44,108 nt of DNA from an uncultured Fretibacterium sp. (GTDB taxonomy: Bacteria; Synergistota; Synergistia; Synergistales; Aminobacteriaceae). The translations under genes were made by a program, and so were the position numbers. Position 1 is the stretch's first letter; each line of letters opens with the position of its first letter. The notes under the pieces are model-generated. The model searched no databases, was not told the DNA's origin, and saw only the letters and a program-made list of their open reading frames with translations. The DNA lies in assembly GCA_937900285.1 (NCBI GenBank), contig CALCEM010000080.1, positions 1 through 44,108 on the forward strand, in the 5' to 3' direction. Below, one piece after another: positions 25,211 to 32,276 of this stretch.

Positions 25211-27065
25211 AAAAATTTTTGTCGCGTTGAGTTTAATTTTAATTTTAATTTTAAGCTCATTCAGTTATGCCGAAGAAAAAAATGAAAAAAATTTAATGGC
25301 AGTCGTTACAGTTCCAACAGGAATAATTTACGCGAAAGATGGAACGTGTGACGATGAAATTATTTACGGGTTTACAACGGAAGCATTTAAATCGGGAGAT
25401 TTAGCATATTTAAAAATGCCTGATGGACTTGTTCCGACTGATCTCAAAAATGTAACACTCGTTGACGAAAATACCGCGCTCAATTGGAAAAATTCCGTAA
25501 CTCATCAAGTGATTGGGAATTTTGCGGACGTTGTGTCAGAACCTCAAACGGATTCATTTCCGCCGATCATAACACTTCCAAGAGGCGCATATATAAAAAT
25601 AATTGCCGAAGCTCCAAACGATACACGCTATTACGAAGCTGAATTATTCGGAGGTGTAAAGGGCTTTATACGTAAACCATCAGTCCGGGAAATTCGTAAA
25701 TTTGATTTTTCACAAGAGGATTTAATGCGTAAAAATTTGGTTGAAGACGTAAAATTATATTTGGGAACAAGTTACAGATGGGGCGGAAGAACTCCGGAGG
25801 GTTTGGACTGTTCAGGCTTAACACATGTTGTTTATAATTTGAACGGCCTCGAAATTTACAGAAATGCCCAACCTAAATTTAATTTCCCGGTCGCGTTGAA
25901 ATACGAAAATAATTTAAAGCCCGGTGATTTAATTTTCTGGCCCGGACATGTCGGGATGTACATAGGCAATAATAAATATGTTCATGCAAACGCCAGAGAT
26001 TTTAACACGGTTATAAATTCATTGAATCCAAACGATGAAGATTACCGCGAAGATTTAGCGCAGCCTGAAAATATTTGCACGTTCGGAACAGTTTTCCCGG
26101 ATAAACCGGATGAATTAAATATAAAAGAGTTTTACGCCCGCGAATTTGAAGAAGATAATAAGACCGGTTATAAATTTTATGTTCGCGCTGAAGGTTACAC
26201 GCCTGATGAAGCAATAATTTACCCTGAAGGTGTTGAGGCCGGTAAAGAATTAAAAATTAATGGCAATGATATGGGAAAATTTTTATATTCAGACAGAGAT
26301 TACGAGAATGCACCAAAATATTTTTATGATAAAGCCGGAGAATATGAACCTGAAGTCTTGTTGATTAACACCGCGAAAAATATCAAGAGCAAAATTTACA
26401 AGATGCCCAGCAAAATAAAAGTTAATGTAAATCCTCTGGACTCTTCAAATTTTGTAAATCTCGCAGAATTTATCCCGGATTTAATTTTAGAAATCAGATA
26501 TTACGGGACATATAATTTTGTCGGAACGAGAATAACGGGCTATGAAGAGCCAATAGCATTATTAACACGTCCGGCGGCAGAAGCTCTGAAAAAAGTGAGC
26601 GATTATTTAATATCTAAAGGTTACCGCCTGAAAATTTATGACGCGTACAGACCTCAAAAGTCAGTGAATCATTTTGCGGAATGGGCCAAAAATATCGAAG
26701 ATACGAAAATGAAAAAATATTTTTACCCGGATTTAGACAAGTCAGTATTATTTGAACTCGGCTATATAGATTACAAGTCAGGACATTCGAGGGGCAGCAC
26801 TTTAGATTTAACGTTATTCGATATGAAGACGGAAAAAGAAGCTGACATGGGCGGAACGTTTGATTATTTTGGAGAATTGTCGCACCCGGATTATAAAAAA
26901 ATTACGGAAGAGCAATTTAAAAACCGTATGATTTTGCGTGAAGCGATGATGAAATTTAATTTCAGGCCGTTAAGTACTGAGTGGTGGCATTTCACTTTAA
27001 ATAATGAGCCATATCCGAACACATATTTTAATTTTCCAGTGAAGGGAGCAAGCGTTTCAAAATGA
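25200..27065 (+). CDS. Exported NlpC/P60 endopeptidase fused to VanX-type D,D-dipeptidase
   Basis: The GTG start has AGGAG nine bases upstream inside the PAP2 gene. After a signal peptide (to about residue 24) and SH3-like regions (about 30-165) comes an NlpC/P60 domain. It has YRWGGRTPEGLDCSGL (catalytic Cys near 203), GHVGMYIG (His near 249) and YVHANA. The C-terminal 190 residues are a complete M15D dipeptidase: YDAYRPQKSV, GHSRGSTLDLTL with zinc His and Asp near 528-535, and TEWWHF with catalytic Glu and zinc His near 594-597. One chain could cut the stem peptide (gamma-D-Glu-diaminopimelate type bonds) and split D-Ala-D-Ala. Both active sites look intact. Peptidoglycan salvage fits the operon better than vancomycin resistance. 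Confidence 0.9.
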   Translation: MKIKKIFVALSLILILILSSFSYAEEKNEKNLMAVVTVPTGIIYAKDGTCDDEIIYGFTTEAFKSGDLAYLKMPDGLVPTDLKNVTLVDENTALNWKNSVTHQVIGNFADVVSEPQTDSFPPIITLPRGAYIKIIAEAPNDTRYYEAELFGGVKGFIRKPSVREIRKFDFSQEDLMRKNLVEDVKLYLGTSYRWGGRTPEGLDCSGLTHVVYNLNGLEIYRNAQPKFNFPVALKYENNLKPGDLIFWPGHVGMYIGNNKYVHANARDFNTVINSLNPNDEDYREDLAQPENICTFGTVFPDKPDELNIKEFYAREFEEDNKTGYKFYVRAEGYTPDEAIIYPEGVEAGKELKINGNDMGKFLYSDRDYENAPKYFYDKAGEYEPEVLLINTAKNIKSKIYKMPSKIKVNVNPLDSSNFVNLAEFIPDLILEIRYYGTYNFVGTRITGYEEPIALLTRPAAEALKKVSDYLISKGYRLKIYDAYRPQKSVNHFAEWAKNIEDTKMKKYFYPDLDKSVLFELGYIDYKSGHSRGSTLDLTLFDMKTEKEADMGGTFDYFGELSHPDYKKITEEQFKNRMILREAMMKFNFRPLSTEWWHFTLNNEPYPNTYFNFPVKGASVSK

Positions 27066-27832
27066 AAAAATTTTTATCGGCGTGTTTTATTTTCGTTGCG
27101 TTGAATTTGAGTTCAGCATATGCGCGGAGTGATGCATTACATCAAACGGCTTTATTGCAGTCATTGATGCAGGGTGAATTTAAAGGCTCGTTAAGTGTCG
27201 GCGAATTAAAAAAATTTGGAGATACCGGCATCGGAACATTTGACAGAGTAAACGGCGAAATGATTTTTTTAGACGGCGTAATGTACAGAGCTTTATATAA
27301 CGGCAAAATTGAAATAGCTCCAGATGATGAAACCGTACCATTTGCTGACGTTACATTTTTTGATGCTGATATCACGCGCGAGAATGTAAAAAATAATTTG
27401 AACGAAGTTTTAAACGAGATCGTTAACGCACATGGCCGGAACCAATTTTATATGGCGAAAATTTCAGGCGAATTTAATTTAATGCATGTCCGGAGCGAAT
27501 TGGTGCAAAATGAACCGTTTAAGAGACTTGACGAAGCGTTAAAGACTGATCAGCGCGAATTTACTTATAAAAATATTTCCGGCGTTATCGTAGCTTTATA
27601 TTGTCCGGAATATATGGGGAGTTTAAATAATTTTGGTTGGCACATGCATTTTATTTCTGATGATAAATTGACGGGCGGCCATGTTTTAAATTTTGAGGTA
27701 AATAACTGTAAAATTGAAATGGATTTGATCAGCGAGTTTATTATGAATGTTCCAAATGATGCAAGTTTCAATAATGCAGAACTCGGAATAAATATGCGGG
27801 AGAGAATTAAGGAAGTTGAAGGCGGAAATTAA
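27062..27832 (+). CDS. budA: Alpha-acetolactate decarboxylase with signal peptide
   Basis: Converts acetolactate to acetoin. Core motifs are intact: zinc ligands in GWHMHFISDDKLTGGHVL (His near 193, 195 and 206), the conserved GEFNLMHVRS block and FDRVNGEMIFLDG near the start. The first 21 residues (ending SSAYA) form a good signal peptide, so the enzyme is predicted to be exported. Exported forms are known in some Firmicutes such as Brevibacillus brevis. No acetolactate synthase gene is nearby. The start overlaps the preceding stop by four bases and its end overlaps the next gene by 17, so it is made together with cell-wall enzymes, an unusual context for a fermentation enzyme. Confidence 0.92.
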   Translation: MKKFLSACFIFVALNLSSAYARSDALHQTALLQSLMQGEFKGSLSVGELKKFGDTGIGTFDRVNGEMIFLDGVMYRALYNGKIEIAPDDETVPFADVTFFDADITRENVKNNLNEVLNEIVNAHGRNQFYMAKISGEFNLMHVRSELVQNEPFKRLDEALKTDQREFTYKNISGVIVALYCPEYMGSLNNFGWHMHFISDDKLTGGHVLNFEVNNCKIEMDLISEFIMNVPNDASFNNAELGINMRERIKEVEGGN

Positions 27833-28952
27833 ATTTTTATATTTATGTGTACATGTATTTTTAATTTTTGCGTTTTTAGTCCGGCCATGTTACGCGGAAA
27901 ATAAAATAAATCAAAAAAATTTGTCCCTCCGCGAAAAGGTCGGGCAATTATTTATAATTCGTCCTGAAAGTTTGAACACGGCTAAAACGCTCGAACAAAT
28001 TAACGATAATTATAAATACGGCGATGTCGAATTAAATAATTTAATGCGCGAAAATTTAAAAAAATATCCTGCCGGCGGTTTTATAATTTACGGAAAAAAT
28101 ATTAATGACCCGGAACAGTTAAAAAAATTTGTGAGCGATCTAAAAAATTCAAGTTCAGTAATTCCGTTTATAGCGATCGATGAAGAGGGCGGAAGAATTG
28201 CGAGGATTGCCAATCACAAAAAGTTTAACGTAAAAAAATTTAAGAGTGCTGAAGCTGTCGGCAAAACTGAAAATGTTAAAAACGCTTTCAACATGGCCGA
28301 ATATATTTCAAGTTATTTGAGCGAGTACGGATTTAATTTTAATTTTGCACCGGTCGCTGATGTAAATACCAATCCTGAAAATATAGTGATCGGTGATCGT
28401 GCATTTAGTTCGAATCCTGAAACGGTTTCAAAAATGGTCAGCTCATATTTAGACGGACTTCACGCAAATAAAATTTTAGGTTGCATAAAACATTTTCCAG
28501 GACACGGCGACACAAAAGGCGATACACATTCGGGATATGTTGCGATTTATAAGACTTGGGACGAGCTTTTAAAAAATGAAATAATCCCGTTTAAAAATAA
28601 TTTAAATAAAACTGATTCGATCATGACGGCGCATATTACGTTAAAAAATGTTACGAGCGATGATTTACCCGCGACGCTTTCACGCGAAATAATTACGGAT
28701 AAATTGCGCGGTGAATTAAAATATAATGGCGTTATAATTTGCGATGCTCTTTCAATGGGTGCGATTCATGATAATTATAACTCTGGATTGAGTGCGGTTT
28801 TAGCGATTGAAGCCGGGTGCGATATATTATTAATGCCGTATGATTATATTGAGGCGTTCGAGATGATTTTAAATGCTGTGGAGTCCGGCAGAATTTCGGA
28901 AGCAAGATTAAACGAGAGCGTAAACAGGATTTTAAAATTGAAAGGGGGATAA
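27816..28952 (+). CDS. nagZ: GH3 beta-N-acetylhexosaminidase (NagZ-like), exported
   Basis: Removes N-acetylglucosamine from muropeptides or chitin oligomers. The family 3 motifs are clear: EEGGRIARI, GDRAFSSNPE, CIKHFPGHGDTKGDTH with the NagZ-type His loop near residue 225, and ICDALSMGAI with the catalytic Asp near 309. An N-terminal signal peptide (FLYLCVHVFLIFAFLVRPCYA) predicts export, whereas Escherichia coli NagZ is cytosolic; exported forms occur in other phyla. No in-frame ATG precedes the signal sequence, so TTG 27816 is taken, with GGGAG 12 bases upstream inside budA. With the NlpC/VanX fusion it points to peptidoglycan turnover. Confidence 0.88.
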   Translation: MKAEIKFLYLCVHVFLIFAFLVRPCYAENKINQKNLSLREKVGQLFIIRPESLNTAKTLEQINDNYKYGDVELNNLMRENLKKYPAGGFIIYGKNINDPEQLKKFVSDLKNSSSVIPFIAIDEEGGRIARIANHKKFNVKKFKSAEAVGKTENVKNAFNMAEYISSYLSEYGFNFNFAPVADVNTNPENIVIGDRAFSSNPETVSKMVSSYLDGLHANKILGCIKHFPGHGDTKGDTHSGYVAIYKTWDELLKNEIIPFKNNLNKTDSIMTAHITLKNVTSDDLPATLSREIITDKLRGELKYNGVIICDALSMGAIHDNYNSGLSAVLAIEAGCDILLMPYDYIEAFEMILNAVESGRISEARLNESVNRILKLKGG

Positions 28953-28960
28953 ATTAATTT

Positions 28961-29845
28961 ATGTTAATGAGAATAAAAAAATTTTTGTGTGTGATAGCAT
29001 TCGTAATTATTTTAAATTCTTGTGCATATTCAGGCGAAAGAAGTTTATTAAAATTCGGGCTGTTGTCTAAATTAAACTCAAGCGAGCAGGAATTTGCCGA
29101 GACATGGGAAAAGACATTTGCGCCGAGCAATAGAAATTTTAATATTATTCTGCGTTTTTACGAGTCATTAATAAACATGCTGATGGGATTAAATGCCGAT
29201 GAAATTAATGAGATGGTTTTGCCTGAAGCGGTTGCGGAATATGTTTTAAACGTAAATTCTGATTTGACTGCTTCACTTGTATTAAATTCCGGTGGTATGG
29301 GTTTGGCGTTTGGATTCAGAGCCGATAATAAAGAATTGCGCAATAAATTCAACGAGGCTATATTAAATTTAAAAAATAACTGGACGTTATCAGCTTTAGA
29401 AGGTTTATATATTGCTTCGCCTGGAATTGGTGATCCTGAGCCTGTTAAGTTTGGGAAATTCAAGAAAGCTGACACAATAAAAGTTGCAGTAACTGGAGAT
29501 TTACCGCCAATAGATTTAATTACGGCTTCCGGAGTTCCGGCAGGATTTAACACGGCAGTTTTAGCCGAAATAGGAAATTATTTAAAAATGAATGTTGAAC
29601 TAATTGAAATAAATTCTGGTGCTAGGAATGCCGCTCTAGCTTCAGGGCGTGCTGATGTAGTATTCTGGTACGAGATCGACAACACAAAAGAAATTCAGCC
29701 TGATATACCGGACGGGATAATTTTGTCATCGCCGTATTACGAATGGAATAAATTTATACATGTCCGAAAAAAATTAAAAGCTGATAATAAAGAAAATTGG
29801 GACGTGCGTAAAAATTTGCTGATGCTTTACAGCACTCCGAGATAA
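28961..29845 (+). CDS. Solute-binding-protein-like lipoprotein with rearranged lobes
   Basis: A 294-residue exported protein with a possible lipobox (ILNSC) near residue 21. Residues about 165-275 match the N-terminal part of family 3 solute-binding proteins: TIKVAVTGDLPPIDLI, PAGFNTAVLAEIG and RADVVFWYE. Residues about 85-150 resemble the C-terminal part of such proteins (GLAFGFRADNKELRNKFNEA and a WTLSALEGLYI end), but come first in this chain. It therefore looks like the end of one binding domain joined to the start of another, or a circular permutation. Ligand unknown; amino-acid-like molecules are typical of the family. It follows nagZ by eight bases and ends the operon. No permease gene is adjacent. 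Confidence 0.65.
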   Translation: MLMRIKKFLCVIAFVIILNSCAYSGERSLLKFGLLSKLNSSEQEFAETWEKTFAPSNRNFNIILRFYESLINMLMGLNADEINEMVLPEAVAEYVLNVNSDLTASLVLNSGGMGLAFGFRADNKELRNKFNEAILNLKNNWTLSALEGLYIASPGIGDPEPVKFGKFKKADTIKVAVTGDLPPIDLITASGVPAGFNTAVLAEIGNYLKMNVELIEINSGARNAALASGRADVVFWYEIDNTKEIQPDIPDGIILSSPYYEWNKFIHVRKKLKADNKENWDVRKNLLMLYSTPR

Positions 29846-29858
29846 AAGTAAAAATAAA

Positions 29859-29931
29859 ATAAAAAAAATTCTCCCTTAGATTAAAAGATTAAATTATTCT
29901 TTTGTCCAAAGGAGATTTAAAATTATTTTAT
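29859..29931. terminator. Bidirectional terminator between convergent genes
   Basis: TCTCC...TT (29870-29877 region) and AAGGAGA (29908-29915 region) form the outer stem, with an inner AAAAG/CTTTT pairing. On the minus strand the hairpin is followed by nine T then ATTTTATTTT (29868-29850), a strong terminator for the flavoprotein gene. On the plus strand TTTAAAATTATTTTATTTT follows for the operon ending with the binding protein. Confidence 0.65.
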
Positions 29932-29932
29932 T

Positions 29933-31810
29933 TTATTTCGTTGCGTTCTGCCCGGCTATTCGCCCAAATATTATAAAATCCGCTACACCATTCCCGCCCA
30001 GTCTGTTAGCTCCATGTATTCCGCCTGTAACTTCACCGGCCGCATATAAACCGGGTATAATGCTCCCGTCCTCGCGTAAAACTTGAGCCATCTCATTTAT
30101 TTTTAATCCGCCCATAGTGTGATGTATTCCGGGCACAACTTTTATTGCGTAAATCGGAAAATTATTTAAAGCCTCCGAAAAAATTACACGCCCAAATTCC
30201 GGGTCATGTTCATTTATCGTGTATTCGTTCCAGTTTGAAAGAGTTTTATTAAATTCTTCGGCCGGAACATTTATTTTATTTGCCAGATCGTCATAATTTT
30301 CGCCCTTCACCGCGAAGCCCCTCGAAATATAATTTTTTATCACTGATGAGGCTTCATACATTTTTTCATCAATTATCAGCCACGAAAATGATCCCGGTTG
30401 CGAAATTACAGCAGCCGAAACAATATCGCGGGCTTCTGTTTCATCGATAAATCTTTTACCTTCAGAATTTATTAAAATTGCTCCGTCTCCTCTTAAACCT
30501 TCGGTTATCATTGTTCCATTTTCATAATATACTGTCGGGTGTGTTTGTATTTGATCCATGTCGACAAGCCCAGCACCAATTTTTTGAGCCATTATAATCC
30601 CATCGCCGTTAATTCCTGGAGCATTAGTCGTCATAAAATTTTCAAGATTTTTATTATATTCAGTGATCATTTTTAAATTTGCTCCAAAACCTCCAGAGGC
30701 AATTATTACAGATTTTGCGTGAATTATAATTTTATTTCCTGAAGCTCCTTCAGCTTGAACCCCAGTAACACGGCCGGAATTATTAGTAATTAAATTTTTG
30801 GCTGTAGTGCTCGTGATTAATTTTATATTTTTACGTTCAGCACATAATTTTACAAGCAACGGAACTATATAAGCACCTACCGGAAGTATTTTGCCTTCAG
30901 AATTTAACGGCCTGTGAATACGTTTAACGGAAGCTCCGCCGAAAGCTCCGACCGAAATTAAATTTATATTGAGAGTTCTAAGCCATTCGATCGCGTCCTT
31001 TGAATTTTCGCATAAAGTTTTAACGAGAGAATAATTATTAATTCCATGTCCGCCGATAATCGTATCAAGTTCCATTAATTCCGGGCTGTCAAAATATTTT
31101 GTGCGGTCAGATTTTTCCCATAAATTATATTGTTCGCGGACTTTTAAAGCTAAATCGGAAATAATTTTATTATCGTTATATTTTTCGTCAGCGACTTTTA
31201 AAATTTTTTCAACGCCTTTTATTTCGTTAAAATTATTTTTGTCCTGAAAATTTGTGTGAGTTGCGTTCATTCCGCCTGTTGATCTTATAGAATTTCCGCC
31301 TGGAGCAGAATTTTTTTCAATGAGAATTACATTTTTTCCGAGATCAGCTGCAGTTATTGCCGAGATCATTCCAGCTCCGCCAGCTCCGATAATTGCAACA
31401 TCCGTATAAAATTCGCCGTCCGGGACTTTTTCGGAATTTGAGCCGGTAAATTTTTTATAATCTTCAGGATTTCCGCCGGCATTTTTTAGAGCAATTAACG
31501 CGGCATTTAATAAACCTTTTGAGCTGTAAGTAGCACCGCTGACGGCATCGACATGAACAGTATTATTTTTTTGCATTAGAGCCGGTAATCTTTCGATTGC
31601 AATAGAGCCTATTCCAATAGTTTCGTCCGGGCCTTCTGCGTCAATTTTTAAAATTTTTCCGTCCTGCAAAGATAATTTAACGAAAATTTTTCCGCCAAAA
31701 CCTTCAGCTTCACCCGATCCGACTGAAACAGAATTATTTAAAACAAAAACATAAAATAATCCGCAGGATACTGACAATAAAATTATTGCGATTAAAATTA
31801 ATTTTTTCAT
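29933..31810 (-). CDS. Exported FMN/FAD flavoprotein reductase, fumarate/urocanate reductase-like
   Basis: Membrane-anchored (residues 4-24), then an FMN-binding domain with the covalent attachment motif SGAT (Ser91-Thr94 in DAVSGATYSSKG). An FAD_binding_2 domain follows, beginning VAIIGAGGAGMISAI near 139. Active-site blocks of soluble fumarate reductases are present: QTHPTVYY, ETEARDIVSAAV, GIHHTMGGLKI and HGANRLGGNG, supplying the His and Arg residues. It reduces an unsaturated organic acid outside the cytoplasm, with electrons from the membrane. Which acid (fumarate, urocanate, acrylate types) cannot be decided. There is no cytochrome domain. FMN loading should need ApbE (15578-16600). 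GGAGG lies ten bases before ATG. An extended -10 promoter lies at 31862-31854. Confidence 0.85.
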   Translation of the reverse strand: MKKLILIAIILLSVSCGLFYVFVLNNSVSVGSGEAEGFGGKIFVKLSLQDGKILKIDAEGPDETIGIGSIAIERLPALMQKNNTVHVDAVSGATYSSKGLLNAALIALKNAGGNPEDYKKFTGSNSEKVPDGEFYTDVAIIGAGGAGMISAITAADLGKNVILIEKNSAPGGNSIRSTGGMNATHTNFQDKNNFNEIKGVEKILKVADEKYNDNKIISDLALKVREQYNLWEKSDRTKYFDSPELMELDTIIGGHGINNYSLVKTLCENSKDAIEWLRTLNINLISVGAFGGASVKRIHRPLNSEGKILPVGAYIVPLLVKLCAERKNIKLITSTTAKNLITNNSGRVTGVQAEGASGNKIIIHAKSVIIASGGFGANLKMITEYNKNLENFMTTNAPGINGDGIIMAQKIGAGLVDMDQIQTHPTVYYENGTMITEGLRGDGAILINSEGKRFIDETEARDIVSAAVISQPGSFSWLIIDEKMYEASSVIKNYISRGFAVKGENYDDLANKINVPAEEFNKTLSNWNEYTINEHDPEFGRVIFSEALNNFPIYAIKVVPGIHHTMGGLKINEMAQVLREDGSIIPGLYAAGEVTGGIHGANRLGGNGVADFIIFGRIAGQNATK

Positions 31811-31853
31811 GAAAAAAAATCCTCCGCGAAAAATAAAAAGTTTAATAATTCAA

Positions 31854-31862
31854 ATTCTAACA
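31854..31862 (-). promoter_or_regulatory. Extended -10 promoter candidate of the flavoprotein gene
   Basis: On the minus strand TGTTAGAAT (31862-31854) is an extended -10 (TG, one base, TAGAAT). It would start transcription near 31847, giving a leader of about 37 bases with the GGAGG site. No good -35 is seen 17 bases upstream, as is common for extended -10 promoters. Confidence 0.4.
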
Positions 31863-31898
31863 AAATAAATTACGAAAAGTATTAAAATTTTGAAAATG

Positions 31899-31907
31899 TG
31901 ATAAAAT
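31899..31907 (+). promoter_or_regulatory. Extended -10 promoter of the antisense RNA
   Basis: TGATAAAAT (TG at 31899-31900, TAAAAT at 31902-31907) is followed after about six bases by the first hairpin of the RNA. The matching element near the window end has TGATAGAAT in the same relation to its hairpin, so the signal is conserved between the two copies. No -35 consensus is present. Confidence 0.6.
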
Positions 31908-31913
31908 CTGATT

Positions 31914-32078
31914 CAGGCGCAGTGGAGAGGAACTGCAGACCTGATGGTTCGGTATATTTCACCGATGTTGCTAATTTACGATCCAATCTAATAGCATTTG
32001 AACTATTTTAATTAAACCGTAAGCTACAGTGACGATGTCCTTGATGATAGCAAGGATTTTCCGCCACTGTACTTTTTT
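31914..32078 (+). ncRNA. Candidate antisense RNA (about 165 nt) opposite the small peptide gene
   Basis: The transcript predicted from the promoter at 31899-31907 starts with a two-tier hairpin: TCAGG/CCTGA (31913-31917 with 31940-31944) and GCAGT/ACTGC (31919-31923 with 31932-31936), closing on the loop GGAGAGGA. A second hairpin, TCGGT/ACCGA, is at 31949-31953 with 31961-31965. It ends in a strong intrinsic terminator: TACAGTG (32025-32031) with CACTGTA (32065-32071), enclosing CCTTG/CAAGG, then six T at 32073-32078. It lies antisense to codons 12-46 and the 3' end of the small gene 31971-32111. I know no RNA family that it matches. Structure is read from sequence; expression and action are inference. 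Confidence 0.6.
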
Positions 32079-32111
32079 GTGCTTAGCAGGTTTTCTGGCT
32101 TTCTTCGCCAA
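31971..32111 (-). CDS. Small cationic amphipathic peptide (46 residues), toxin candidate
   Basis: The TTG at 32111 has AGGTGAT (32123-32117) five bases upstream, a better site than many genes here. The product has a very basic start (MAKKARKPAKHKKVQWRK, ten Lys/Arg plus one His in 18 residues). A 28-residue amphipathic stretch follows, with hydrophobic residues spaced by Lys and Asp (ILAIIKDIVTVAYGLIKIVQ, then MLLDWIVN). It has more C-ending codons (ATC, GTC, GAC) than neighbouring genes. The gene has its own extended -10 promoter (32203-32195), a structured leader and an antisense RNA opposite. That layout suggests a membrane-active type I toxin. A leader peptide for the downstream flavoprotein or a bacteriocin-like peptide are alternatives. 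No homologue is recognised. Confidence 0.5.
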   Translation of the reverse strand: MAKKARKPAKHKKVQWRKILAIIKDIVTVAYGLIKIVQMLLDWIVN

Positions 32112-32188
32112 TTTGTATCACCTGTCTCTCACAGGACGAATCTCCTTGCAGCAAGTTCCTGTCATCTTACTCGGAGCCTCTCCAAACG
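32112..32188 (-). promoter_or_regulatory. Structured 5' leader of the small peptide mRNA
   Basis: Read on the minus strand from about 32188. GGAG-AGG-CTCC forms a hairpin at the 5' end. CCTGT (32135-32131) pairs with ACAGG (32125-32121), whose last three bases are the start of the AGGTGAT ribosome site, so the site would be partly closed. The same TCCTGT (32136-32131) can instead pair with ACAGGA at 32162-32157, freeing the site. TGGAGAGG (32184-32177) is complementary to CCTCTCCA near the 3' end (31930-31923). Pairings are read directly; switching is inference. Confidence 0.5.
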
Positions 32189-32194
32189 AAAATC

Positions 32195-32228
32195 ATTATA
32201 ACATTTAAAAATTTCGGGCTGTTATAAT
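32195..32228. promoter_or_regulatory. Back-to-back extended -10 promoters in a 9-bp inverted repeat
   Basis: ATTATAACA (32195-32203) and TGTTATAAT (32220-32228) are perfect inverted copies 16 bases apart. Each arm reads TGTTATAAT outward, an ideal extended -10. The minus-strand arm serves the small peptide gene (start near 32188) and the plus-strand arm serves the XRE regulator (start near 32235). The symmetry would also suit a dimeric operator, plausibly bound by the adjacent regulator. Confidence 0.6.
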
Positions 32229-32276
32229 TTGTGCTTGTGAAAATTCTTGAATGAGCATTAAGGAGCATTTTTAAAA

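Noticed and set aside
29933..31810. Lipoprotein signal in the flavoprotein (SVSC near residue 16)
   Set aside because: Position -3 is Ser instead of Leu and hydrophobic residues continue past the Cys, so a membrane anchor is more likely.
31913..31944. GGAGAGG hairpin as a known riboswitch (glycine, lysine, tetrahydrofolate or T-box leader)
   Set aside because: These families contain GGAGAG or AGAGG strings, but their other conserved blocks are missing here, and the RNA ends in a terminator about 200 bases before the next gene.
31910..32200. Large signal recognition particle RNA, tmRNA, 6S RNA or RNase P RNA in the higher-GC intergenic region
   Set aside because: None of their universal motifs was found on either strand, and a coding frame plus separate promoters explains the composition better.
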